Of a stretch of DNA of 64,000 nucleotides, positions 26,413 to 35,868 are shown in pieces. Origin of the DNA: Acinetobacter lwoffii. GTDB taxonomy: Bacteria > Pseudomonadota > Gammaproteobacteria > Pseudomonadales > Moraxellaceae. Position 1 is the first letter of the stretch. Every line of letters begins with the position of its first letter. A program made the translations under genes and the position numbers. The notes under the pieces are model-generated. The model saw only the letters and a list, made by a program, of their open reading frames with translations. It made no database searches and had not been told where the DNA came from. The stretch lies in NCBI RefSeq assembly GCF_024129735.1, contig NZ_JAMXXK010000005.1:25270-89269 (forward strand), in the 5' to 3' direction.

Positions 26413-27651
26413 ATGGATTTTACTTTTAACGCATTTTATACCTTGATTGCCGCAGTCATTGTTCTGTTACTCGGCCGATTCCTGGTTAATAAAATCGATT
26501 TTTTAAGACGTTACAATATTCCTGAGCCGGTTGCGGGCGGTTTGGTTGCGGCGATCATCTCATTGCTGGTGCATTCATTGTGGGGATATAGCATCACCAC
26601 CAGTGCAGAATTACAAACCAGCTTTATGCTGATTTTCTTTGCTTCGATTGGTCTGAGTGCCAACTTTTCCAAGTTGCGTGAAGGCGGGATCGGTCTGGTT
26701 ATTTTCCTGTTTGCTGTTTCGGCTTTCATTATTTTGCAAAATGCGGTCGGCATGAGTCTGGCAACATTATTGGGTATTGACCCGTTGATTGGCTTGATTG
26801 CAGGCTCAGTTACCTTAACCGGTGGTCATGGTACTGCGGGGGCATGGGGGGAAATTTTTGAAGTTGAACATGGTATTCAAGGTGCGCTGGCACTAGGTAT
26901 GGCCAGTGCGACTTTTGGATTGATTATCGGCGGTATTATTGGCGGACCTTTGGCCAAGTTGCTGATCAACCGTTATAACCTGGCTACTGCACGTACCGAT
27001 CAGCAGATCGAAACGCGTGACAATACGCCAATGGACAGTACCACCAGCGAATATGTACCGTTTGAATATCCGCATCAGGTGCGTTTAATTACCGCTGATA
27101 ATGCAATCACGACCTTGGGCCTGTTTGCAGGCTGTTTGGCTTTTGCAGAGTTTATGACGGGTTTCAGTAAAGGTACTGCATTTGAACTGCCAACATTCGT
27201 GTGGGCATTGGCGGGTGGTGTCATCCTGCGTAATGTACTGGAAGGTATTTTCAAAGTTCAGATTTTCGATCGTGCGATTGATGTGTTCGGTAATGCTTCA
27301 TTGTCGCTGTACTTGGCGATGGCATTGTTGTCATTGAAATTATGGCAATTGGCTGACCTTGCAGGACCACTGATGGTGATTCTGGGTGCGCAAACTATCA
27401 CCATGGCTTTGTATGCCGGTTTTGTAACTTTCCGCCTGATGGGCAAGAACTATGATGCTGCGGTACTTGCAGCAGGTCATTGTGGTTTTGGTATGGGTGC
27501 AACGCCAACAGCGGTTGCCAATATGCAGGCGATTACCAATATGTATGGTGCGTCGCATAAGGCCTTCCTGATTGTTCCATTATGTGGTGCGTTCTTCGTT
27601 GACTTAATCAATGCTACTGTTATTCAGATGATTTTGAAGTTTTTTGCATAA
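26413..27651 (+). CDS. gltS: GltS, sodium/glutamate symporter
   Basis: 412 residues, highly hydrophobic with about ten to twelve membrane segments. Family signatures are visible: YNIPEPVAGGLVAA near the N-terminus, the conserved LTGGHGTAGAWG motif near residue 138, and the matching C-terminal half motif AGHCGFGMGATPTAVANMQ. It imports glutamate with sodium across the inner membrane. The AGCS symporter gene follows 45 bp downstream with no terminator, so both may be co-transcribed. Confidence 0.95.
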   Translation: MDFTFNAFYTLIAAVIVLLLGRFLVNKIDFLRRYNIPEPVAGGLVAAIISLLVHSLWGYSITTSAELQTSFMLIFFASIGLSANFSKLREGGIGLVIFLFAVSAFIILQNAVGMSLATLLGIDPLIGLIAGSVTLTGGHGTAGAWGEIFEVEHGIQGALALGMASATFGLIIGGIIGGPLAKLLINRYNLATARTDQQIETRDNTPMDSTTSEYVPFEYPHQVRLITADNAITTLGLFAGCLAFAEFMTGFSKGTAFELPTFVWALAGGVILRNVLEGIFKVQIFDRAIDVFGNASLSLYLAMALLSLKLWQLADLAGPLMVILGAQTITMALYAGFVTFRLMGKNYDAAVLAAGHCGFGMGATPTAVANMQAITNMYGASHKAFLIVPLCGAFFVDLINATVIQMILKFFA

Positions 27652-27696
27652 TTTTTATGCCTGATACGATGAGTCATAGGCTCATAAGGATGTGAC

Positions 27697-29172
27697 ATGA
27701 ATGATCAGTTAAATGAAACCTTACTCGGCTGGATTAATGCCCTGAATGGCCCTTTATGGGATTTTCTGGTGGTGTTTCTGGTCGCAGTCGGTATTTTCTA
27801 CACGATCATGACGGGTGCAGTACAAATTCGTTTGTTCTGGCACAGCATGAAAGTCATGAAAAATAGCCGTGGCAAGGTTCAGGATACGCACGGCATTACC
27901 CCGTTTCAGGCCTTTGTCACTGGACTGGCAAGCCGGGTCGGTGTGGGCAATGTCGCGGGTGTCGCCATTGCGATTGCGATTGGTGGCCCCGGTGCCGTGT
28001 TCTGGATGTGGTTTACTGCCTTTTTGGGCATGAGTTCTGCTTTTGTTGAATCCTCTTTGGCACAGTTGTTTAAGGTGCGAGATAACAAAAACCAGCAATT
28101 CCGTGGTGGTCCAGCTTATTACATTACTCAAGGCCTGAAACAGAAATGGCTCGGGATTGTCTTTGCGATTGCATTGATCACGACTTATGGTTTTGTCTTC
28201 AATGCAGTTCAGGCCAATGCCATTACCGGAGCAACCTCTCATGCCTGGGGCTGGGATCAGGCGAACCTGATTCTGCCATTAGGCGGCCTGAATCTGGAAA
28301 TTTCCTGGGTCGGATTGTTTCTGGTCTTGATGACTGCGGTGATCATTTTTGGCGGGATTAAACGGATTGCGAAAGTTGCGGAAAGCTTTGTGCCGTTTAT
28401 GGCTGTGCTTTATCTGGCTGTGGCTTTGTATATTGCGGTCATCAATTACGATCTGCTCCCATCCATCTTCCAGCTCATTTTCAGTAAAGCCTTTGAATTT
28501 GAAGCTGCTGCTGGTGGTTTCTTTGGTGCCATGGTATCTATGGCCATGATGATGGGCATCAAGCGTGGTCTGTTCTCTAACGAGGCAGGGATGGGGTCGG
28601 CACCGAACGCCGCTGCAGCCTCGGATGTCAAACATCCAGTCAACCAGGGTCTGGTACAGATGCTCGGGGTATTTGTAGATACCTTTGTGGTGTGTTCATG
28701 TACCGCGATTATTATTCTGGTCTCAGGACTGTATGAAAATGCAGGCTTTGAAGGCGTGACCTTGACCCAGATGGCGCTTGAAAGCCAGATTGGTGCTTGG
28801 GGCGATGACTTCCTGGCTTTGATTCTGTTCCTGTTTGCCTATTCTTCGATTATTGGTAACTATGCCTATGCCGAAGGAAACGTCCAGTTCATCAATAACA
28901 ATAGCCGGGTGATGTTGATTTTCCGCTTATTTGTATTGGTCATGGTGTATTTCGGTTCTATCGCCAGTGTGCCGTTGATCTGGAATATGGCAGATCTGTT
29001 CATGGGTGTCATGGCAAGTATCAACTTGATTGCGATCCTGTTGCTGATGCCATTCCTGCTGATGCTACTCAAAGACTATACCGGTCAGCTGAAGCGTGGT
29101 GTGAAAGAACCTGAATTTAAACTGGATAACCATCCTAAATTTAAAGATAAGGTTAAATCAGATATCTGGTAA
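27697..29172 (+). CDS. Alanine/glycine:cation symporter (AGCS family)
   Basis: 491 residues with about eleven membrane segments. AGCS signatures: GLASRVGVGNVAGVAIAIAI near residue 70, FWMWFTAFLGMSSAFVESSLAQ, the FRGGPAYYI motif, and KRGLFSNEAGMGSAPNAAA near residue 290. It takes up alanine or glycine with sodium or proton. Last gene of a probable gltS unit, followed by a strong terminator. Confidence 0.95.
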   Translation: MNDQLNETLLGWINALNGPLWDFLVVFLVAVGIFYTIMTGAVQIRLFWHSMKVMKNSRGKVQDTHGITPFQAFVTGLASRVGVGNVAGVAIAIAIGGPGAVFWMWFTAFLGMSSAFVESSLAQLFKVRDNKNQQFRGGPAYYITQGLKQKWLGIVFAIALITTYGFVFNAVQANAITGATSHAWGWDQANLILPLGGLNLEISWVGLFLVLMTAVIIFGGIKRIAKVAESFVPFMAVLYLAVALYIAVINYDLLPSIFQLIFSKAFEFEAAAGGFFGAMVSMAMMMGIKRGLFSNEAGMGSAPNAAAASDVKHPVNQGLVQMLGVFVDTFVVCSCTAIIILVSGLYENAGFEGVTLTQMALESQIGAWGDDFLALILFLFAYSSIIGNYAYAEGNVQFINNNSRVMLIFRLFVLVMVYFGSIASVPLIWNMADLFMGVMASINLIAILLLMPFLLMLLKDYTGQLKRGVKEPEFKLDNHPKFKDKVKSDIW

Positions 29173-29182
29173 GACTTGAAGC

Positions 29183-29212
29183 AAAAAGCCCCGATCATTC
29201 GGGGCTTTTTTT
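29183..29212 (+). terminator. Terminator after AGCS symporter
   Basis: Stem AGCCCCGA/TCGGGGCT with TCAT loop, flanked by A and T runs; can also serve chrA from the other strand. Confidence 0.92.
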
Positions 29213-29227
29213 GTGCCAAAGTTTTCT

Positions 29228-30433
29228 TTAGAAGAAATTTAAATAACTTTGATAAAGCACGAAGCCCAAAATCAGGCTGAACCAGACTGGTAGTTTTGAG
29301 CGTAGCAGGGCAATCATCACCGCGACAAAGACCAGGTCGGAGCCATAACTAAAATAACGTTGTGAAAGATCCAGCAATAAATACAGCAATAGCCCCACCA
29401 CCGCAGCATTGATGCCCATCACCGCCTGATGAATATGGCGCTGCTGCATCAACCATGACCAGTAGGGCAAGGTGGCAAAAATCAGGAAAAATGAAGGTAA
29501 AAAGATTGCGCAGGTCGCTAGTACTGCATTCAGCCAGACATAGGGCGTCCAAGGCAGCAAAGCACCAATATAACTGGCAAAACTGAATAAAGGCCCCGGC
29601 ATAAGCTGGGAAAATGCATAGCCAAGATCAAAAGATTGTGCACTCACTAAACCAGTCGTGACAAAGTCCTGATGTAACAAAGGCAGAATCACATGACCGC
29701 CACCAAACACCAGCGAGCCAGTCTGATAAAAATTGGAAAAAAATTGCAGCTCCGATTCACCCCATAATTTTCCAGCTAAGGGGAGCAGAACAAACGGCAA
29801 GATAAATGCCAGTAACCAATAGGGTGCAGCGGCAGATCGAATATACGGCGAGCTGATTGCCGTTTTGTTAATTTCTTTAGGTTTTGAATCTGATGGGGAA
29901 AAATATCCAGCCAAGAGTCCACAGATTGCGCCCAGCATAATCACAAGAATCTGATTAAAACTCACTGAAACGACTATCAGTAATGCGACAGAGAGGATTA
30001 AGACAGCATATTGCCAAGCTGATTTACAGAAGCTTCTCAGCATTTGCCAGAATGCCCAGGCGATGACAGAAAATACAATTAACTGGATGGTATGAAAGCT
30101 GTTTGAGTTTAAAATATGGAAATAGCTTTGACCCAAGAGCGCCACCAAGGTCATCAGAATCATTGAGGGCAGGGTAAAACCCAACCATGCGATCACGGCA
30201 CCAGTATAGCCCCGTTGCAGATAACCGATCGACAGCCCCACCTGACTGCTGCTCGGCCCGGGTAAAAGTTGCGCCAAAGCGACCAGTTGACTGTACTGGG
30301 TGTCATTCAACCATTGCAGTTGGGTCACAAATTTTCGGTGAAAAAACACCAGATGCGCCGCTGGACCACCAAATGAAATGCAGCCCAGTTGCAGGAAAAT
30401 CAGGAAAATCCGATACAGTGAGATTGAAGACAT
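29228..30433 (-). CDS. chrA: ChrA, chromate transporter
   Basis: 401 residues, the long (duplicated) CHR form. Both halves show the family pattern: SFGGPAAHLVFFHRKFV and LLPGPSSSQVGLSIGYLQRG in the first, and FGGGHVILPLLHQDFV and LMPGPLFSFASYIGALL in the second, each with about five to six membrane segments. Family members export chromate in exchange for other ions; some handle sulfate. No chrB or other resistance gene is adjacent, so it is an isolated chromosomal copy. Convergent with the AGCS gene, divergent from the patatin gene. Confidence 0.93.
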   Translation of the reverse strand: MSSISLYRIFLIFLQLGCISFGGPAAHLVFFHRKFVTQLQWLNDTQYSQLVALAQLLPGPSSSQVGLSIGYLQRGYTGAVIAWLGFTLPSMILMTLVALLGQSYFHILNSNSFHTIQLIVFSVIAWAFWQMLRSFCKSAWQYAVLILSVALLIVVSVSFNQILVIMLGAICGLLAGYFSPSDSKPKEINKTAISSPYIRSAAAPYWLLAFILPFVLLPLAGKLWGESELQFFSNFYQTGSLVFGGGHVILPLLHQDFVTTGLVSAQSFDLGYAFSQLMPGPLFSFASYIGALLPWTPYVWLNAVLATCAIFLPSFFLIFATLPYWSWLMQQRHIHQAVMGINAAVVGLLLYLLLDLSQRYFSYGSDLVFVAVMIALLRSKLPVWFSLILGFVLYQSYLNFF

Positions 30434-30557
30434 ACAGTTATGGGGAAAAATGAAGATAAAGTAGCTGAACTGTATGACAGTTTTACGAAATTCTACAGAC
30501 TATTTATGCATGTGTTTATACACTATGCTGCTTTAGATTAATGAGGACATTCTCTGC

Positions 30558-31562
30558 ATGCAGAAATATGTGTTGAGTATGGTGATACTGGGTACATTTG
30601 GCCTAAGTGCTTGCCAAACGACCCCAATGACAGCCCAAGCGGCGACTAGTCATCTACAACCTGCTGCACAACGCGGAGAAGCTCAGGCACGTCCGAATCA
30701 AATTGATTTTCAAAAGATCAAGCAAACCCAGCAACGTCCGGTAGTTGCTTTAGTTCTGGGCAGTGGCGGTGCGCGTGGCTATGCGCATATTGGTGCGTTG
30801 GAAGTACTGGAACAGGCGGGTATTCAACCAGATTTTATTGTCGGAACCAGTGCGGGCAGTATTGTGGGATCCATTTATGCAAGTGGCAAACCGGCGATTG
30901 AACTGCGCAATATTGCTCTCAACATGCGACCGAATGATGTCCGTGATATCAAGCTGGCCAGAAAAGGTTTTTTTGATGGCAAGAAAGTTGAGGACTATGT
31001 CAACTTGCAAGTCGATCAAACCCCGCTTGAAGCCATGAAAATCCCGATGTTTGTGGTAGCAACCGCGCTGAAAGAAGGCAAGAAAGTCGTCTTTAACCAT
31101 GGCAATACCGGACAGGCGGTACGTGCTTCAGTCTCGATTCCGAGTATGTTCATTCCGACCATCATTCAAGGTAAAGAATATGTAGATGGTGGTCTGGTCA
31201 GTCCGGTGCCGGTTGATGTGGCACGTGAGCTAGGGGCCGACATTGTAATTGCGGTGGATATTCTGGCACAACCCATTCACACGGAAACCAGCAATGTCTG
31301 GGGACTGTTTAACCAGAACATCAATATTATGCAGCAACATCTGGCGCATGAAGAATTAAAGCATGCAGATGTGGTGATTCAGCCGGATTTACGCGAAAAA
31401 GGCCATATCTTTGATGTCCGTGGCAGGGAACTCACCATGCAGGCTGGTGCCGAGGCGACCCAGTTAAAGTTGATGGAAATTTCACAAGCCTACCAAAAAC
31501 ATGATTATGCTCAAGGACATCGCATTCCACAGTTTGTGGTACATGAACATCAAGCTCAATAA
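30558..31562 (+). CDS. Patatin-like phospholipase lipoprotein (RssA-like)
   Basis: 334 residues. A signal ending LSAC (Cys19) marks a lipoprotein. The patatin domain begins near residue 60 with the oxyanion hole GSGGARGYAHIGAL, the nucleophile motif GTSAGS and the catalytic dyad partner in DGGLVSPVP. Predicted serine acyl hydrolase of the cell envelope; its substrate (phospholipid or other ester) is unknown. A weakly placed GAGGA lies about 12 bases before the ATG. Single gene. Confidence 0.92.
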   Translation: MQKYVLSMVILGTFGLSACQTTPMTAQAATSHLQPAAQRGEAQARPNQIDFQKIKQTQQRPVVALVLGSGGARGYAHIGALEVLEQAGIQPDFIVGTSAGSIVGSIYASGKPAIELRNIALNMRPNDVRDIKLARKGFFDGKKVEDYVNLQVDQTPLEAMKIPMFVVATALKEGKKVVFNHGNTGQAVRASVSIPSMFIPTIIQGKEYVDGGLVSPVPVDVARELGADIVIAVDILAQPIHTETSNVWGLFNQNINIMQQHLAHEELKHADVVIQPDLREKGHIFDVRGRELTMQAGAEATQLKLMEISQAYQKHDYAQGHRIPQFVVHEHQAQ

Positions 31563-31901
31563 ATCTTTTTTTTGAAATTTCTGTTTATCCCTATATCGAA
31601 GTATAGGGATATTCACTCAAAAGGATAACGGATCATCGGCTGTAACGCTTAACTGATTGTTATAAAAGATAAGATGATTGCCTATGTGTATCAGTCAGTC
31701 GGAATTATCGCAAAAGATAAAATTAATTTTAAATATAACAAATTGAATTATAAGTATATTGTTTTAAATAATAAGCCTTATTCGTCTTAAATTAAAATTT
31801 TAATATTATTATTCGTATACTTAAGTTGATCAAATATTCAAAAGCATCGATGTTCATGCCAGAATGCAGTTTGAAAAGATCACTACACAGATGTAGACAT
31901 C
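31563..31901. other. 339-bp gene-free region with a hairpin
   Basis: AT-rich. Just after the patatin stop lies a 10-bp hairpin (TATCCCTATA/TATAGGGATA, 31586-31611) without a T-tract, perhaps a weak terminator. Nothing else recognisable. Confidence 0.6.
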
Positions 31902-32078
31902 ATGATGCATATTAAAATTGGACAGCAGGTCAAACTGGCACAATTCGAACACTATATTTTTACAGTGACCGCGACCCATCAGGATGGTTCTTTTACCGTT
32001 GAAACGACCTTGGATGGTCAACAAATTTTAAGTTATCAGAACCTGGCGCAGGAAATGCTCAGGCCAGTGATGCTTTAA
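31902..32078 (+). CDS. Small hypothetical protein, 58 aa
   Basis: Reads MMHIKIGQQVKLAQFEHYIF and continues as a short beta-rich soluble protein (FTVTATHQDGSFTVETTLDG) ending PVML. Base composition is richer in G and C than the flanks and codon use resembles neighbouring genes, which favours a real gene. No clear ribosome site precedes either ATG (31902 or 31905). No known domain recognised; the spacing of Gly and Val suggests a small beta-barrel. Function unknown. Confidence 0.55.
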   Translation: MMHIKIGQQVKLAQFEHYIFTVTATHQDGSFTVETTLDGQQILSYQNLAQEMLRPVML

Positions 32079-32365
32079 ATCACGCAGAGCCTTTTTATTT
32101 TCCTGAATTATTTTTGTTCAGCGCTTAAAACAGTGAAAAATTCTCAGTTGCTGTGTGATCAACCCCAGATAAATAAGTGTTGATTTATTGGCACTTAACT
32201 TTCTAACTGAGATTTTAAGCAATTAAATATATTTTTTTCTGTATGAATACATTTTCTATATCAATAATTGTGATGCTTCATTTGCCGAATTGAACATTTT
32301 ATTCATGTTAAAAACGCTATAATAATAAACGATAACCTTGTCATTCAAAGAGTTCAAAGAAAACG

Positions 32366-32887
32366 ATGGCCCCTTTAGATCAAATTGCAGCAGTGTCGGA
32401 TGACCAGTCAGAGTTAACGATGTCAGTTCTCATGACGCCAGATATGGCAAATTTTTCAGGAAATGTTCATGGTGGAACCATTCTGAAATTATTGGATCAG
32501 GTGGCGTATGCGTGTGCAAGTCGCTATTCGGGTAGTTATGTCGTGACCTTATCTGTAGACAAGGTGAATTTTAAAGAGCCGATTCACGTCGGTGAGCTGG
32601 TTACATTCCTGGCCAGTGTGAATCATGTTGGCCGTACCTCGATGGAAATCGGGATTCGTGTAGAAGCCCAGAATATTCAAAAGAGAACGGTACGTCATAC
32701 CAATAGCTGCTATTTCACCATGGTTGCGGTGGATGAAAATGGTAAACCAAAACAGATTCCAGCTTTGAACCTGGACAATGACTGGAAACGTTGCCGTTTT
32801 GAAGCAGCAGAACAGCGTAAAGTCGCGCGTTTGCAAGAAAATCATCATCCTTCTTGCAGCATTTATAAAAAGACTGCACAAAGTTAA
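32366..32887 (+). CDS. Acyl-CoA thioesterase, hotdog fold
   Basis: 173 residues. The hotdog signature GNVHGGTILKLLDQVAYACASRYSG (about residues 32-56) contains the conserved Asn/His/Gly-Gly and Asp used by YciA/BFIT-type acyl-CoA hydrolases. The beta sheet then reads VVTLSVDKVNFKEPIHVGELV and SMEIGIRVEAQ. It cleaves acyl-CoA to free acid and CoA in the cytoplasm; chain-length preference unknown. Own terminator downstream. Confidence 0.92.
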   Translation: MAPLDQIAAVSDDQSELTMSVLMTPDMANFSGNVHGGTILKLLDQVAYACASRYSGSYVVTLSVDKVNFKEPIHVGELVTFLASVNHVGRTSMEIGIRVEAQNIQKRTVRHTNSCYFTMVAVDENGKPKQIPALNLDNDWKRCRFEAAEQRKVARLQENHHPSCSIYKKTAQS

Positions 32888-32904
32888 GTTAGATCGTGAT
32901 TGAG

Positions 32905-32934
32905 AAAAGACCTTCCTTAGAAGGTCTTTTTTTT
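32905..32934 (+). terminator. Terminator after thioesterase gene
   Basis: Stem AAAAGACCTTC/GAAGGTCTTTT with CTTA loop and an eight-T tail. Confidence 0.93.
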
Positions 32935-32985
32935 GATTCAATTTCAGTTTTTTGCTGGAGCTTTGCCATTTTTTACTCTAATATA

Positions 32986-33003
32986 AAACGATACGTATCG
33001 TTT
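32986..33003. promoter_or_regulatory. 18-bp palindromic operator upstream of tetR
   Basis: AAACGATACGTATCGTTT is a perfect palindrome, overlapping a TATAAA -10-like element and lying 34 bp before the TetR start. Size, symmetry and position are typical of an autoregulatory TetR-family operator. Confidence 0.85.
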
Positions 33004-33037
33004 CGATTTTTAAATATTAAAAGTTAAGTAGAAAAAT

Positions 33038-33601
33038 ATGAGCAGTGACGAAAAAAGTTCCCGGCGACAGCAGTGCATTTTACAGGCAGTCGCAGATGCG
33101 CTGGCAGAATGTGAATATCATCAGCTGACGATTGAAGATGTGGCGGCACGTGCCGGCGTAGGCAAGTCCACGATTTATCGATGGTGGAAACATAAATCGG
33201 AACTGGTGCTGGACACTTTCAAACAGCATACAGCTTCGGTATTTGAGCTGGATGCCTCTAAAAGCCTGAAAAGTAATCTTATTCAACAACTTGGTTCTTT
33301 ATCTCAGGCACTGAATCATCCGGTGGGGCGGGCTTTGCTGGTGGTGATTGCCAATCACCGTGAACTGGCAGGTGAGTTCTTTCAGCAATATCTCTTGCCA
33401 CGTCGGCAACAGACTCATCAACTGATTCAGCAAGCGATTGAACGGGGAGAAATCCGCGCGGATTATCCTTTTGATTTGATGCTGGATACCTTATACGGCC
33501 CGATTCATTACCAGATCATTTTTTTCAACCGGATTCCAGATGAACACTATATCCAGAATCTGGTCGAGTTGGCCTTGTATCCTGTCGCTATTCAAGCCTG
33601 A
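33038..33601 (+). CDS. TetR family transcriptional repressor
   Basis: 187 residues. The N-terminal helix-turn-helix spans about residues 10-55 (ILQAVADALAECEYHQLTIEDVAARAGVGKSTIYRWW), followed by KHKSELVLDTF and an all-helical ligand domain ending in the C-terminal AcrR-like region (YGPIHYQIIFFNRIPDEHY). It probably represses itself and the MFS gene 40 bp downstream through the palindrome just upstream, releasing on binding an unknown ligand. Confidence 0.93.
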   Translation: MSSDEKSSRRQQCILQAVADALAECEYHQLTIEDVAARAGVGKSTIYRWWKHKSELVLDTFKQHTASVFELDASKSLKSNLIQQLGSLSQALNHPVGRALLVVIANHRELAGEFFQQYLLPRRQQTHQLIQQAIERGEIRADYPFDLMLDTLYGPIHYQIIFFNRIPDEHYIQNLVELALYPVAIQA

Positions 33602-33641
33602 GTTTGTGCTATTTCCCTACAAATTTTAAAAGTTGGTGATT

Positions 33642-34817
33642 ATGTCAGTTAGCGCTGAGCGGTTATGGAATCGCTCATTTATCTTGTGCTTATTCAATAA
33701 TTTTTTCCTGTTCGTTTATTACTTTGCCTTACTGACCATCTTGCCGATTTACATCATGAAAGATCTGGGCGGTTCGGTAAAAGAAGCTGGGTTGGCGCTG
33801 ACGCTATTTTTGGCCTCTTCGATTGCGATTCGGCCATTTTCCGGCATGATCATCGAAAAGCTCGGCAAGAAAATCTCGATGCGCGGCGCAGGTGTGATTT
33901 TTGCCTTATTTGCCTTTAGTTATTTGCTGGTAGATAGCATGTGGTCGCTGTTGCTGGTGCGTTTTTTACATGGCATCTGGTTCAGTATTTTGACCACGGT
34001 GGCAGTACCCGTCGCCAATGAATTTATTCCTGAACAGCGCAAAGGTGAGGGCATGGGTTATTTTGTCATGTCAACCAATCTGGGTGTGGTATTTGGGCCC
34101 TTGCTGGCATTGACCGTGATTCAGTTCACCAGCTTCAAGGTCTTATTTGGCATTCTTGCCGTTATTATTTCTTTGGGATTAATCTTTTGCTGGATGCTCA
34201 AAATCACAGAGTTACCAAAACCTGAAGCCATAAGCAAAGAGAAAACCAGCTTGAGCTTGCAGGATATTCTGGAAGTCAAAGTTCTGGCGGTAAGTTTCGT
34301 GGCTTTATTAACCGCTTTTGCCTACTCGGGCATCATGAGCTTTATTACTGCATTTAGTGAAACCAAGCAGCTTTTAGCCTATACCAGCGTATTCTTTATT
34401 GTCTTTGCAGCGTCCATGTTGCTGGTCAGACCTTGGGTTGGAAAGATTTATGACCGTAAGGGACCCAGTGCAGTTATTTATCCTTCATTTATTTTCTTTG
34501 CCATTGGTCTGGTGATTGTCAGCCTGATTTCCAATCAATGGATATTATGGTTGTCGGCGGTGTTTATTGGGATCGGTTATGGTTCACTATTCCCATGTTT
34601 GCAGACCTTGGCCATTCAGTCGGTCGACAAACAGCGTATGGGACATGCGATTTCAACCTTCTTTACCCTGTTTGATCTGGGTTTAGCGATCGGTTCCGTA
34701 GCCATGGGAATATTGATTGCCTATTGGGGCTTTGAAACCACCTATGTTTTGAGTGCTGTACTCGTCATTGTGACGATACTGGTTTATCGTCAGTATGTTG
34801 CCAAAAAGCAAAAATAA
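33642..34817 (+). CDS. MFS transporter, probable drug efflux
   Basis: 391 residues from the ATG at 33642; an in-frame TTG at 33633 is possible but has no better ribosome site. Twelve hydrophobic segments. Signatures include FALLTILPIYIMKDLGGS, the motif-A-like RPFSGMIIEKLGKK and FLHGIWFSILTTVAVPVANEFIPEQRKGEGMGYF. This resembles the DHA1-type drug:proton antiporters. Placement between a TetR repressor and a LysR regulator supports inducible export of a small toxic compound. Substrate unknown. Confidence 0.9.
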   Translation: MSVSAERLWNRSFILCLFNNFFLFVYYFALLTILPIYIMKDLGGSVKEAGLALTLFLASSIAIRPFSGMIIEKLGKKISMRGAGVIFALFAFSYLLVDSMWSLLLVRFLHGIWFSILTTVAVPVANEFIPEQRKGEGMGYFVMSTNLGVVFGPLLALTVIQFTSFKVLFGILAVIISLGLIFCWMLKITELPKPEAISKEKTSLSLQDILEVKVLAVSFVALLTAFAYSGIMSFITAFSETKQLLAYTSVFFIVFAASMLLVRPWVGKIYDRKGPSAVIYPSFIFFAIGLVIVSLISNQWILWLSAVFIGIGYGSLFPCLQTLAIQSVDKQRMGHAISTFFTLFDLGLAIGSVAMGILIAYWGFETTYVLSAVLVIVTILVYRQYVAKKQK

Positions 34818-34843
34818 GCGCCCGGCAAGTTTGGAGTTATAAA

Positions 34844-35737
34844 ATGGAATTAAGACATTTACGTTATTTCGTTACAGTGGCGCAGGAACTGAACTTTACC
34901 CGTGCCGCGGAAAAATTAAATACGGTACAGCCATCACTGAGCCAGCAAATCAAGGATCTGGAACGTGAGGTTGGCGTACAGTTGCTGGAGCGGAATAACC
35001 GTAAGGTCGGGCTCACTGAAGCCGGTCAGGCATTTTTAAAAGAAGCTTTATTGAGTCTTGAGCATGCAGAGCGCGCCATTCAGACTGCCAGACAGATCGC
35101 CAATGCACAGCAGGACCAGCTGAATATCGGTTTTGTCCCGGTCGCGGAAATGAAAGTCTTTCCTTATATCATGCCGAATATCCGCGCGCATTTTCCTGAA
35201 CTGAAAGCACAGTTTCACAGTCTGACCGATGCAGAGCAGTTTAGTGCCTTAAGAAATGGACAGATCGATATTGCCTTTACCCGTTATCCGGGGCAGTTGA
35301 GTGAATTTGATTCGATCCGCATTTTTGATGAGCCTTTAACCTTGATTGTGCCGAAAGATTCCCCGGCTGCGGCCTTGCCCTATGTCAGTATCAAGAGTTT
35401 TGAAAATCAGGACTTTGTAATTAGTGATGAGCAGTCCTCACCGCAACTGCATAAGCTGATTCAGGATTTTTTTAAACAGTCCAAATTAAAAGTGAATGTG
35501 GTGCAGTATTCCACCAATATTCTGCTCAATGTCAATCTGGTGGGAATGGGCGTGGGCTGGAGTCTGGTGCCAGCCTATGTGATTCCATTGCTCGGCGATA
35601 ATATTGTGGTGAAAAAGACCCTAGAACCGTTACCGATGATTGGACTGTATGCCAATTATCGCAAGGATCAAAAACATGTGGTGATTGATCTGATTTTGAA
35701 AGTATTAAAAGAAAAGTTTTGTGTGGATCTTTTTTAA
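34844..35737 (+). CDS. LysR family transcriptional regulator
   Basis: 297 residues. HTH at about residues 1-60 (MELRHLRYFVTVAQELNFTRAAEKLNTVQPSLSQQI), then the substrate-binding domain (LNIGFVPVAEMKVFPYIMPNI). The N-terminal style is close to CatM/BenM/HcaR-type aromatic-responsive regulators; the effector is unknown. It starts 26 bp after the MFS stop with GGAG upstream of the ATG, so it is in the same operon. LysR members usually act on divergent targets, but no divergent gene is present here. Confidence 0.92.
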   Translation: MELRHLRYFVTVAQELNFTRAAEKLNTVQPSLSQQIKDLEREVGVQLLERNNRKVGLTEAGQAFLKEALLSLEHAERAIQTARQIANAQQDQLNIGFVPVAEMKVFPYIMPNIRAHFPELKAQFHSLTDAEQFSALRNGQIDIAFTRYPGQLSEFDSIRIFDEPLTLIVPKDSPAAALPYVSIKSFENQDFVISDEQSSPQLHKLIQDFFKQSKLKVNVVQYSTNILLNVNLVGMGVGWSLVPAYVIPLLGDNIVVKKTLEPLPMIGLYANYRKDQKHVVIDLILKVLKEKFCVDLF

Positions 35738-35868
35738 TATTTAAACCTTCAATCTGCCCATCTAAAAAGCCGTGCGACAGAAATGATCTGTAGCACATCC
35801 TTTTAAATCGGGACTGCAAATCACTTTATACTGAACCTCTAACAATAAAAACCGGTTGAAGCAGGATG

